A stretch of 8,195 nt of DNA from an uncultured Rhodobacterales bacterium (GTDB taxonomy: Bacteria; Pseudomonadota; Alphaproteobacteria; Rhodobacterales; Rhodobacteraceae). The position numbers and the translations under genes were made by a program. Numbering within the stretch: position 1 is the first letter of the stretch; each line of letters begins with the position of its first letter. Location of the stretch: contig CALCGO010000110.1 in the NCBI GenBank assembly GCA_937901055.1, positions 1-8,195 of the forward strand. The letters are read 5' to 3'. Below the pieces are notes generated by a model. The model ran no database searches and was not told where the DNA came from. It saw only the letters and a list, made by a program, of their open reading frames with translations. Below are positions 1-7,027 of this stretch, in pieces.

Positions 1-1161
1 AACGCCGAGGCAGTACTCGCTGAATTTGCCAATCAGACAGGCGCTGATGTGCGTTATGTTGGCTCGGATAGCTTCGAGCAACAAATTCGCGTCGACGCAG
101 AAGCAGGATCGGCGCCGAATATCGCTGTATTCCCGCAGCCCGGTCTGGCAGCCGATATGGCGCGAGACGGTTTCTTAACACCTCTGGCTGACGGAACTGG
201 TGACTGGATCCGCGATAATTACGCTGCAGGTCAGTCTTGGGTTGACCTCGGGACTTACGCAGGCGCTGATGGCAATGACGAACTGTTCGGGTTCTTCTAT
301 AAGATCGACGTAAAATCGCTCGTTTGGTATGTGCCAGAAAACTTCGAAGATGCAGGGTATGAAGTGCCTACATCTATGGAAGATCTGAAAGCACTTACAG
401 ACCAGATCGTTGCAGATGGTGGCACACCTTGGTGTATCGGACTAGGTTCCGGTGGTGCTACAGGTTGGCCAGCGACGGATTGGGTCGAAGACCTAATGCT
501 GCGGACACAGCCAGCAAGTGTCTACGACCAATGGGTAGCAAACGAGATTCCGTTTGACGATCCACGCGTTGTAGCAGCAATTGAAGAATTCGGTGCGTTT
601 GCTCGGAATGATGACTACGTTTCAGGCGGTGCCGGCGCAGTTGCTTCGACTGACTTCCGCGATAGCCCTAAGGGCATGTTCAGCTCGCCGCCTCAGTGCT
701 ACATGCACCGTCAGGCCAGCTTCATCCCTGCGTTCTTCCCCGAGGGAACAGTCGTTGGCGAAGATGCGGATTTCTTCTACTTCCCATCTTATGCAAGCAA
801 AGAGCTGGGCAATCCTGTTCTTGGTGCTGGTACAGTCTGGGCGATCACTAACGACAGCCCCGGCGCACATGCTCTGATCGAGTATCTGCAAACGCCAGTC
901 GCGCATGAAATCTGGATGGCACGTAAAGGCTTCCTAACGCCGCATAAAGGTGCCGATACATCTACATTCGGCGATCCAACGCTGCGTAAGATGAACGACA
1001 TCCTACTTAACGCGACCACATTCCGGTTTGACGGTTCCGACCTGATGCCTGGTGGTGTAGGCGCCGGTTCGTTCTGGACTGGTATGGTTGACTATGCAGG
1101 CGGCAAAGCTGCTGGAGATGTTGCAACTGAAATTCAATCATCTTGGGATGCATTGAAGTAA
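1..1161 (+). CDS. aglE: Alpha-glucoside ABC transporter, periplasmic substrate-binding protein AglE (5' end cut by window edge)
   Basis: This is the periplasmic protein that binds alpha-glucosides (sucrose, maltose, trehalose type) and delivers them to AglF/AglG. Frame 1 is open from base 1 to the TAA at 1159-1161, so 386 residues are visible. AglE proteins are usually about 450 residues, so the signal peptide and roughly the first 60 residues lie outside the window. A GTG at 49 can be read as a start, but homology-like sequence continues upstream of it, so it is an internal Val. Family-typical stretches are SDSFEQQI, GSAPNIAVFPQPGLAADMA, GLGSGGATGWPATDW and the C-terminal WDALK. Two cysteines, in TPWCIG and PPQCYM, could form a periplasmic disulfide (inference). 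It is the first gene of the operon visible here, followed by aglF after a 94-base gap with a hairpin. The family assignment is strong; the exact sugar is inferred from the family and from the aglA neighbour. Confidence 0.93.
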   Translation, partial: NAEAVLAEFANQTGADVRYVGSDSFEQQIRVDAEAGSAPNIAVFPQPGLAADMARDGFLTPLADGTGDWIRDNYAAGQSWVDLGTYAGADGNDELFGFFYKIDVKSLVWYVPENFEDAGYEVPTSMEDLKALTDQIVADGGTPWCIGLGSGGATGWPATDWVEDLMLRTQPASVYDQWVANEIPFDDPRVVAAIEEFGAFARNDDYVSGGAGAVASTDFRDSPKGMFSSPPQCYMHRQASFIPAFFPEGTVVGEDADFFYFPSYASKELGNPVLGAGTVWAITNDSPGAHALIEYLQTPVAHEIWMARKGFLTPHKGADTSTFGDPTLRKMNDILLNATTFRFDGSDLMPGGVGAGSFWTGMVDYAGGKAAGDVATEIQSSWDALK

Positions 1162-1175
1162 GTAGCAATAAAAGC

Positions 1176-1212
1176 GGAACTCCGGCCCTAGGGCCAATTG
1201 GGTCGGGGTTCC
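1176..1212 (+). promoter_or_regulatory. Intercistronic stem-loop between aglE and aglF
   Basis: The arms 1176-1188 and 1200-1212 pair over 13 bp (11 Watson-Crick pairs and two G-U pairs) around an 11-base loop. A perfect 12-base palindrome, GGCCCTAGGGCC at 1184-1195, gives an alternative inner fold. No long T-run follows, so it does not look like a full intrinsic terminator. Hairpins here in binding-protein-dependent operons are known to protect the upstream mRNA or attenuate transcription, giving more binding protein than permease. That role is inferred for this site. Confidence 0.75.
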
Positions 1213-1239
1213 AATTTAGCGCACCACACAACCATTTCG

Positions 1240-1252
1240 AGACAGGGAGAGC
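1240..1252 (+). promoter_or_regulatory. Ribosome binding site of aglF
   Basis: The purine-rich AGGGAG core lies about six bases before the ATG at 1256. It supports this start over the later internal Met codons. The resulting N-terminus, with a hydrophobic first segment, also fits the AglF family. Confidence 0.65.
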
Positions 1253-1255
1253 ACC

Positions 1256-2263
1256 ATGCATCCAGCGTTACAGGGTCTTATTACCATCGTTGTCGGCGTT
1301 AGCGGTTGTGTTGGGTATTTTTACTTTTCCAATCAAATTCTAGACAAAGTTTTGTTTCCAGCCCGCGGGCCAAACGCAGGGCGAAACATCAATCGGGCCG
1401 GTATGATCAGGCCGTGGTTATTTCTTTTACCCTCACTGTTGGCGCTAGGGCTCTATCTGGCCTATCCGGTCTTCGAGACTCTGCGGTTGTCATTAACCGA
1501 GCGTATTCCTGGCGGCGGCTCCCAGTTTGTAGGCCTCGACAACTACCGTCAGATGTTCAACGAGCCCAAATTCTGGGAAGCCCTTCAGAACAATATACTA
1601 TGGCTAATTGTAGTCCCTGCACTTTCTACAGCCTTTGGACTGCTGGCCGCCCAGCTGACAGACCGTATCAGGTGGGGAAATATCGCCAAGTCGTTGATTT
1701 TTATGCCAATGGCGATTTCGTTCGTTGGCGCTGCCGTTATCTGGAAATTGGTTTACGACACTCGTCCGATAGATCAGGAACAAATAGGCGTATTGAACGC
1801 GCTCTATCTCTGGTTCGGTGGCGAGGACCCTCAGACGTGGTTGACCACGCCATTCTGGAACAACTTCTTCCTTATGGCGGTTCTGGTTTGGATCCAAACC
1901 GGATTTGCGATGGTGATCCTGTCGGCTGCCTTGCGCGGTATTCCGGAAGAAACGATTGAGGCCGCAATTCTTGATGGCGCTAATCCGTTCCAACTATTTT
2001 TCAAAATCAAAATGCCACAGATTTCTGGCACTGTCGTTGTTGTCTGGACGACCATCACGATTGTCGTTCTTAAAGTTTTCGACATCGTTTTCGCCATGAC
2101 GAACGGGCAATGGGGCACGCAAGTGTTGGCAAACTATATGTTCGACAAATTGTTCCGCGCCAACGACTGGGGTGTGGGCTCGGCCAGCGCAATGATCATT
2201 ATGCTGCTGGTCACGCCGATTTTGGTCTGGAATGTGCGGAACGCCCGCAAAGAAATGCGATAG
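1256..2263 (+). CDS. aglF: Alpha-glucoside ABC transporter permease AglF
   Basis: This is one of the two inner-membrane permeases of the alpha-glucoside importer, a MalF-type member of the binding-protein-dependent permease family. It has 335 residues. An N-terminal hydrophobic segment (about residues 7-24) is followed by a basic linker with the family-typical PNAGRNINRAG. Further hydrophobic segments lie at about 50-72, 110-132, 143-165, 205-227, 260-285 and 305-325. The cytoplasmic EAA loop that docks on the ATPase reads EAAILDGA from residue 235, with the conserved Gly at 241 and KIKMPQ after it. The stretch around VGLDNYRQMF before the core domain is typical of sugar permeases. The TAG stop overlaps the ribosome binding site of aglG, which starts nine bases later, suggesting translational coupling. 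It should pair with AglG and AglK; the family call is firm. Confidence 0.94.
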   Translation: MHPALQGLITIVVGVSGCVGYFYFSNQILDKVLFPARGPNAGRNINRAGMIRPWLFLLPSLLALGLYLAYPVFETLRLSLTERIPGGGSQFVGLDNYRQMFNEPKFWEALQNNILWLIVVPALSTAFGLLAAQLTDRIRWGNIAKSLIFMPMAISFVGAAVIWKLVYDTRPIDQEQIGVLNALYLWFGGEDPQTWLTTPFWNNFFLMAVLVWIQTGFAMVILSAALRGIPEETIEAAILDGANPFQLFFKIKMPQISGTVVVVWTTITIVVLKVFDIVFAMTNGQWGTQVLANYMFDKLFRANDWGVGSASAMIIMLLVTPILVWNVRNARKEMR

Positions 2264-2268
2264 GGGGC
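2261..2268 (+). promoter_or_regulatory. Ribosome binding site of aglG overlapping the aglF stop
   Basis: A TAGGGGG run begins in the aglF stop codon and ends five bases before the aglG ATG at 2273. The overlap of stop and ribosome binding site suggests that translation of aglG is coupled to that of aglF. Confidence 0.7.
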
Positions 2269-2272
2269 CGAT

Positions 2273-3421
2273 ATGGACAATATAGCCGGAACGAAATCAA
2301 GGCTCACTTGGGCTGTTAATATCTCAGTAGCGCTGCTTGTTGCCTTGTGGTTATTCCCCACAGTCGGGCTGCTGGTTTCGTCGTTCAGAACGTCGGACCA
2401 GATCGCAACCAGCGGCTGGTGGAAAGCAGCTTTTCCATCCGAGCAAAACCTGATTATCCGCGCAGACTCGCCCGAGCTACAGGTACAGGAAGGTGACCTG
2501 TACGTCATTGCAGGGGACTTGTTTGAACCCGGTGTTGAGGTTGCGGTGTCGGTTTTCGGCGTGTCCTCGCGGGCGATTGGCGCCTTTGTAGCTGGCGAAA
2601 TTGGTGAACTGACAAAAGGTGGAAACATCATAGTTTCAACTGAAGGGCATTACCGGATGACGAATACTGAACCCTTCTCTGGAACACGCGGGCAGCGGAT
2701 ATTTGTAACGGCAATCACCCCGCCGGAATTTACGCTGGATAATTACAAGAATGTTCTATTTGACCCTGACAATCGCGAGGGGATGATGTCGGCGTTTATC
2801 AACACCCTAACCGTGACAATCCCCGCCACCATCATTCCCATACTAGTGGCAGCGTTTGCTGCCTATGCGCTGGCGTGGATGGATTTTCCGGGGCGTGCGT
2901 TACTGATCGCTGCAATTGTCGGCCTGTTGGTTGTCCCCTTACAGCTCGCGTTAATTCCACTGTTGAAATTCCATAACGAGATTGGGATTGGAAAAGGATA
3001 CCTTGGTGTCTGGATGGCCCATACCGGCTTCGGGTTACCGTTAGCGATTTACCTACTTCGCAACTACATGGTCGGCTTGCCAAAGGATATCATCGAGAAT
3101 GCCCGCGTCGATGGCGCTTCGGATTTTCAGATATTTGTGAAGATTATCCTTCCATTGAGCTTTCCGGCGCTAGCATCATTTGCAATTTTTCAGTTCCTGT
3201 GGACTTGGAACGACCTGTTGGTTGCGTTGGTATTCCTGATCGATTCAACGGGCGATACCACGGTGATGACCAAACAGATTGTCGAATTGCTGGGTACGCG
3301 CGGCGGTAACTGGGAAATCCTCGCAACCTCGGCATTTGTATCAATCGCAGTGCCACTAGCCGTTTTCTTTAGCATGCAAAAATACCTCGTTCGCGGCCTT
3401 CTGGCTGGTTCGGTAAAATAG
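2273..3421 (+). CDS. aglG: Alpha-glucoside ABC transporter permease AglG
   Basis: This is the second permease (MalG-type) of the alpha-glucoside importer, with 382 residues. The first membrane segment is at about residues 12-35. It is followed by a large, mostly hydrophilic insert (about 36-155) predicted to face the periplasm. The core starts near FTLDNYKNVL (about 152-162), with membrane segments at about 174-202, 209-231, 243-265, 297-318 and 350-370. The EAA loop reads ENARVDGAS from residue 275, with the Gly at 281 and KIILPLS after it. A typical MalG-type permease has about 280-300 residues; the extra length is the insert. As I recall, the AglG family shares this length, so it is probably a family trait and not a local fusion. 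The gene ends two bases before aglA. The membrane positions are estimated by eye. Confidence 0.94.
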   Translation: MDNIAGTKSRLTWAVNISVALLVALWLFPTVGLLVSSFRTSDQIATSGWWKAAFPSEQNLIIRADSPELQVQEGDLYVIAGDLFEPGVEVAVSVFGVSSRAIGAFVAGEIGELTKGGNIIVSTEGHYRMTNTEPFSGTRGQRIFVTAITPPEFTLDNYKNVLFDPDNREGMMSAFINTLTVTIPATIIPILVAAFAAYALAWMDFPGRALLIAAIVGLLVVPLQLALIPLLKFHNEIGIGKGYLGVWMAHTGFGLPLAIYLLRNYMVGLPKDIIENARVDGASDFQIFVKIILPLSFPALASFAIFQFLWTWNDLLVALVFLIDSTGDTTVMTKQIVELLGTRGGNWEILATSAFVSIAVPLAVFFSMQKYLVRGLLAGSVK

Positions 3422-3423
3422 GA

Positions 3424-5118
3424 ATGAATACTAAAATGAATGCACTTCAAGCTGTAAACGCCAAAACTGACTTCCAAACGGCTGAGGATTGGTGGCGTGG
3501 CGCGGTAATATACCAGATATATCCACGCAGCTTTCAAGATGCCGATGGAGACGGAGTCGGGGATCTGGCTGGCATCGTACAGCGGTTGCCATATGTGGCT
3601 TCCTTAGGCGTTGACGCAATCTGGATTTCTCCATTCTTTACCTCCCCCATGGCAGATTTTGGGTATGACGTATCGGATTATCGCGACGTCGATCCCATGT
3701 TCGGCACCTTAGCGGATTTTGATGCGGTGGTTGAAACTGCACATTCGCTAGGTCTGAAAGTGATGATTGATTTGGTGTTTAGCCACTCTTCCGATCAACA
3801 TCCGTGGTTTAAGGAAAGCCGGGCAAACACAGATAATGACAAAGCCGACTGGTATGTTTGGGCCGATGCAAAACCTGATGGAACACCGCCAAACAACTGG
3901 CTGTCCATTTTTGGGGGCTCGGCATGGCACTGGGATGCGCGTCGTTGCCAGTACTATTTTCACAATTTTCTTACCTCGCAGCCTGACCTGAATCTGCACA
4001 CTATGGCCGTTCAGGATGCGCTACTCGACGTCGCGGATTTCTGGCTGGCGCGTGGGGTCAACGGGTTCCGGCTCGACACGATTAACTTTTACTTTGCTGA
4101 CAAACTGTTGCGTGACAATCCGGCCCTGCCACTCGAACAACGCAATGATCGGATAGCACCTGCTGTTAACCCTTATAACCATCAATTGCATACTAGATCC
4201 AAAAACCAACCTGAAACGGTTGATTTTCTTCGCCGTCTACGAGCCGTCATGAACCCGTATAATGCAGCCGCGCTCGGCGAAGTTGGCGATGCTCACCGCG
4301 GTCTGGAAATACTGGGAGAATACACTGCCGGCGATGATTTGATGCAAATGTGCTACGCCTTCGAGATGCTCACAGGTGGTAGGCCTACGGCCGAATATAT
4401 CTCGGATGTGTTCGCAAAACTAGACGAAGTCGCTGCCGACGGCTGGGCTTGCTGGGCGTTCTCAAACCACGATGTGAACCGCCATACCAGCCGATGGAAT
4501 CTTTCGGATCCGGCGAAAAAGATGTTTAACACGTTGATGATGTGCCTACGCGGATCAGTGTGCGTCTATCAGGGTGAAGAGTTGGGATTAGAAGAGGCGG
4601 ATATAGAATTCGACGATTTGCAAGACCCCTACGGCATAGAATTCTGGCCTGAGTTCAAGGGTCGTGATGGATGTCGCACACCCATGGTCTGGACGGATTC
4701 CAATCAAAACGGCGGTTTCTCGACTGCGGAACGCACATGGCTACCCGTACCTAGCGAGCACCTGCACCATTCCGTCGCCAAGTCGGAAAACAATCCGGAT
4801 GCATTAATACACCACTATCGCCGCGCAATCGCGTTTCGGCATGCGCATTCTGCACTTGCACTTGGCGATCAATCCAAGATGAAGGTCGACGGGAACGTCC
4901 TCAGTTTTACGCGAAACTGGAACAATCAAACAGTGTTTTGTGCCTTCAACCTAGGCGATGAGCCAGCACAAATAAGCATTCCAGATGGAATCTGGACATC
5001 TGTCGGGCAAGACTTGAATTCGGCCCCGGCCGACGCGACAGGCGTAGTAAAACTCGACGCATGGCAACCCTGTTTGGCAATTAGGAACAACAATCCGAAA
5101 GGCGTACAAAATGGCTGA
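3424..5118 (+). CDS. aglA: Cytoplasmic alpha-glucosidase AglA, glycoside hydrolase family 13
   Basis: This enzyme hydrolyses the alpha-glucosidic bond of imported disaccharides, releasing glucose plus glucose or fructose. It has 564 residues and no signal peptide, so it acts in the cytoplasm. The (beta/alpha)8 domain opens with YQIYPRSFQDADGDGVGDL. The four GH13 regions are present: D116-x4-H121 in DLVFSH; the nucleophile D218 in GFRLDT; the acid/base E286 in LGEVGDA; and H349-D350 in FSNHDVNR, where D350 is the transition-state stabiliser. The last 90 or so residues look like the C-terminal beta domain. The start is uncertain: ATG 3424 has AGGA directly in front of it, while ATG 3436 (residue 5) has the same AGGA 12 bases away; neither spacing is ideal. 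The gene overlaps aglK by eight bases. GH13 enzymes of agl operons accept sucrose, maltose and trehalose to varying degrees, and the substrate cannot be decided from the sequence. Confidence 0.94.
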   Translation: MNTKMNALQAVNAKTDFQTAEDWWRGAVIYQIYPRSFQDADGDGVGDLAGIVQRLPYVASLGVDAIWISPFFTSPMADFGYDVSDYRDVDPMFGTLADFDAVVETAHSLGLKVMIDLVFSHSSDQHPWFKESRANTDNDKADWYVWADAKPDGTPPNNWLSIFGGSAWHWDARRCQYYFHNFLTSQPDLNLHTMAVQDALLDVADFWLARGVNGFRLDTINFYFADKLLRDNPALPLEQRNDRIAPAVNPYNHQLHTRSKNQPETVDFLRRLRAVMNPYNAAALGEVGDAHRGLEILGEYTAGDDLMQMCYAFEMLTGGRPTAEYISDVFAKLDEVAADGWACWAFSNHDVNRHTSRWNLSDPAKKMFNTLMMCLRGSVCVYQGEELGLEEADIEFDDLQDPYGIEFWPEFKGRDGCRTPMVWTDSNQNGGFSTAERTWLPVPSEHLHHSVAKSENNPDALIHHYRRAIAFRHAHSALALGDQSKMKVDGNVLSFTRNWNNQTVFCAFNLGDEPAQISIPDGIWTSVGQDLNSAPADATGVVKLDAWQPCLAIRNNNPKGVQNG

Positions 5119-6196
5119 TCTAAAAATGACCGATGTTGCCAAATCTTATGGCAAAGTCGAGGTCCTCAAGGATATCAACCTTGATATAAAAACCGGAGAG
5201 TTGATCGTTTTTGTTGGCCCCTCGGGCTGTGGTAAGTCAACACTGTTGCGCATGGTTGCGGGTCTTGAAAAAATCACCGCCGGCACGCTTGAAATCGACG
5301 GTGCTGTTGTAAACGACGTGCCCCCTTCGGAGCGTGGCATCGCCATGGTGTTCCAGTCTTACGCGCTTTATCCGCATATGACGGTTCGCGACAACATGGC
5401 CTTTGCGTTGAAAATTGCCAAGAAATCGAAAGAAGAAATCGAAGAGGCTATCGATAAAGCTGCACGAATTTTGCAACTTGAGGACTACCTCGACCGCCTG
5501 CCGAAGGCACTATCCGGTGGGCAACGGCAAAGGGTTGCAATCGGGCGCTCGATCGTACGCGACCCCAAAGTATACCTGTTTGACGAACCGCTTTCCAACC
5601 TTGACGCAGCACTCAGGGTTGCCACAAGGATCGAAATCGCCGAGTTGAAGGAGAGCATGCCCAACAGCACAATGATTTACGTGACGCACGACCAGGTCGA
5701 AGCGATGACTCTGGCCGATCGGATTGTGGTACTTGCAAATAAGGGGATCGCGCAGGTTGGTACACCGCTGGACCTTTATGAGCGTCCCGAAAACGAATTT
5801 GTTGCCCAGTTTATAGGATCACCTGCAATGAATCTGTGGCCGGGAAAAATTGTTGGCACCGGTAAGCAAACTACCGTCGCGTTGGACAATCGCGGGCGTG
5901 TGGTCTCCGATGTTTCAACCATCGACGGGGACATGGACATGCAGGTCAATGTTGGTGTGCGGCCCGAAGATTTAATTATTGTAGATAGTGATCCCGTCTA
6001 CACCGGAAAAGTTAAGATCACAGAACTTTTGGGCGAAGTTACGCAAATTCACTTTGAACCGGATGGTAACAAGGAAGGTGTAATCGCCAAACTCCCTGGG
6101 ATTGTTCATGATCTTAGGGGAAAAGAGCTCCACCTTGGTGCGAATTCGTCCAAGGTACACGTGTTCTCCGATGGCCAATCTCTACTCTATCGGTAA
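5111..6196 (+). CDS. aglK: Alpha-glucoside ABC transporter ATP-binding protein AglK
   Basis: This is the ATPase subunit (MalK/UgpC type) that would power AglF-AglG, bound to the inner face of the membrane as a dimer. It has 361 residues, the normal length. All nucleotide-binding motifs are intact: Walker A GPSGCGKST (36-44), Q-loop Q82 in VFQSYALYPHMTV, signature LSGGQRQR (134-141), Walker B with D158 and catalytic E159 in LFDEPLSNLD, and H193 in VTHDQVEA. The C-terminal part after about 235, including QFIGSPAMN and GVRPEDL, is the TOBE/OB regulatory domain. The ATG lies inside the 3' end of aglA (eight-base overlap), with only a weak AAAGG in front, so translation is probably coupled. It is the last gene of the operon, followed by a probable terminator. 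It is a diverged paralogue of the sugar-ATPase remnant at 6595-7011. Confidence 0.95.
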   Translation: MADLKMTDVAKSYGKVEVLKDINLDIKTGELIVFVGPSGCGKSTLLRMVAGLEKITAGTLEIDGAVVNDVPPSERGIAMVFQSYALYPHMTVRDNMAFALKIAKKSKEEIEEAIDKAARILQLEDYLDRLPKALSGGQRQRVAIGRSIVRDPKVYLFDEPLSNLDAALRVATRIEIAELKESMPNSTMIYVTHDQVEAMTLADRIVVLANKGIAQVGTPLDLYERPENEFVAQFIGSPAMNLWPGKIVGTGKQTTVALDNRGRVVSDVSTIDGDMDMQVNVGVRPEDLIIVDSDPVYTGKVKITELLGEVTQIHFEPDGNKEGVIAKLPGIVHDLRGKELHLGANSSKVHVFSDGQSLLYR

Positions 6197-6217
6197 GGCA
6201 ATCAGTTAGTTTGAAAT

Positions 6218-6238
6218 CACGGCGCAACGCAGTGTTTT
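6218..6238 (+). terminator. Probable intrinsic terminator of the agl operon
   Basis: The arms CACGGCG and CGCAGTG pair over seven positions with one G-A mismatch and a three-base loop, followed directly by TTTT. It sits 22 bases after the aglK stop, where an operon terminator is expected. The stem is short and imperfect, so the call is moderate. Its T-run overlaps the stop codon of the minus-strand YejF fragment. Confidence 0.5.
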
Positions 6239-6593
6239 ATCTTCGTACAGCGGCTGAAGTTAGACTGAACGCTGCTGCCATCAGTTCACGCGTGTAATTC
6301 GTTTGCGGGTGTTGAAACACTTCGGCAACCTCACCAGATTCGACGATATCACCGTTTTTCATCACCAGAACCTTATGCGACAAGGCCCGCACGACGGCTA
6401 GATCGTGGCTGATAAAAAGATACGCCAGTCGGTGTTTTTCCTGCAACTTTCGCAGCAGATCAATGATTTGGGACTGAACCGTCATATCTAGCGCCGAGGT
6501 AGGCTCGTCCAACACCAGTAGCTTTGGTCGTAGTATCATCGCGCGGGCGATGGCAATTCGCTGGCGTTGCCCACCGGAAAATTCGTGCGGGTA
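6237..6593 (-). pseudogene. C-terminal fragment of a YejF-type oligopeptide/microcin C ABC transporter ATPase
   Basis: The fragment reads leftwards from about 6593 to the TAA at 6237-6239, about 118 codons. It starts with YPHEFSGGQRQRIAIARAM, which holds the ABC signature. The Walker B LLVLDEP with TSALD and the H-loop motif FISHDLAVVRALSHKV follow, then the family tail QTNYTRELMAAAF. These forms, especially LFISHDL-VVRALSHKV and PHEFSGGQRQRIAIARAM, are typical of the second ATPase domain of YejF, a fused protein of about 530 residues that serves the YejABEF peptide importer. The first domain, Walker A and the Q-loop are absent. The frame runs on past 6593 without resemblance to an ABC protein and hits a stop at 6624-6626. 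The first in-frame ATG (6537-6539) would exclude even the signature motif, so no functional ATPase can be made. DppF/OppF relatives are an alternative family. Confidence 0.8.
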
Positions 6594-6600
6594 TATTGCA
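6589..6600. other. Junction between two truncated ABC ATPase genes
   Basis: Left of about 6593 the minus strand encodes YejF-like sequence starting at its YPHEF motif. Right of about 6595 the plus strand encodes sugar-ATPase sequence starting at IAQVG. There is no spacer, insertion sequence or repeat at the joint; at most a few bases could be shared. Both genes lose their 5' part here and keep their 3' part. One deletion joining two divergently pointing 3' portions is the simplest reading, with a sequencing or assembly chimera as the alternative. Confidence 0.75.
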
Positions 6601-7011
6601 CAGGTCGGATCCCCGATGGGGCTCTACGACGAACCAAAAAGTGTATTTGTTGCGGGCTTCATCGGCAGTCCGAAAATGAACTTCTTCAATGCTCATGCTG
6701 AAGGTGGGCAATTGGTTGTTGCTGGCAAATCAGCACAAATTGCACCACATATTTCGGGGGATGTTATCGTAGGCATTCGACCTGAACATATGGAAGAGTG
6801 CGATGAGGCTTCGGCGCTGATTTCCGCTAGGCTCGAATTGGTAGAAAAGCTGGGGGAATATGCACTTGTTCACATGGTCTCGACAGATGGCACCCAGATA
6901 ATCGCCAAGTTCGAAAAGCCGCCAGTGCAGTCTTCAGGCGATATAATACACTTCCGTGCCGCCAATAATACATTGCACCTATTTGATAAAACTACTGAAG
7001 AGCGGCTTTAA
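6595..7011 (+). pseudogene. C-terminal fragment of a UgpC/MalK-type sugar ABC transporter ATPase
   Basis: About 138 codons remain, from IAQVGSPM at the junction to the TAA at 7009-7011. They contain QVGSPMGLYDEP, FVAGFIGSPKMNF, GIRPEHM and the tail LHLFDKTTEERL, which are the end of the ATPase domain and the TOBE/OB regulatory domain of sugar ABC ATPases (sn-glycerol-3-phosphate, polyol or disaccharide type). Walker A, the signature and Walker B are all missing, so no ATPase is left. An open frame begins at an ATG at 6550, but its first 15 codons are the antisense of the YejF fragment and no ribosome binding site precedes it. The equivalent region of AglK is only moderately similar, so this is a different paralogue and not a copy of aglK. 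The intact gene probably closed another sugar importer operon next to the kinase, but the substrate is unknown. Confidence 0.82.
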
Positions 7012-7022
7012 CGCTCTTCAGT
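6994..7022. terminator. Bidirectional intrinsic terminator between convergent genes
   Basis: Arms 6994-7004 (ACTGAAGAGCG) and 7012-7022 pair perfectly over 11 bp around the seven-base loop GCTTTAA. The plus strand continues with TTTC after the stem; the minus strand continues with a stretch containing TTTTA. The loop contains the TAA stop of the sugar-ATPase remnant, and the kinase stop is six bases away. It probably terminates transcripts from both sides. Confidence 0.82.
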
Positions 7023-7027
7023 TTCAA

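Noticed and set aside
1184..1195. The GGCCCTAGGGCC palindrome as a regulator binding site
   Set aside because: It lies inside the longer 13-bp hairpin within the operon, where an RNA structure explains it better.
1604..1993. A 129-codon minus-strand frame inside aglF
   Set aside because: It is antisense to a clearly coding permease, has no recognisable domain and no ribosome binding signal.
2134..2631. A 165-codon minus-strand frame across aglF and aglG
   Set aside because: It is the complement of the Ser/Thr/Pro-rich type that often arises opposite permease genes; both sense genes are well supported.
6460..6711. Minus-strand open frame across the ABC ATPase junction
   Set aside because: It is out of frame with both recognised fragments and has no family-like motifs, so it is a by-product of the joint.
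6595..7011. Sugar-ATPase fragment as a partial duplication of aglK
   Set aside because: The protein segments align, but residues and codons differ throughout, and the tail differs. It is an older paralogue and not a copy.
6237..7011. Inversion as the cause of the double truncation
   Set aside because: An inversion could give this joint, but one deletion between divergent gene parts explains it with fewer events and no second junction is visible in the window.
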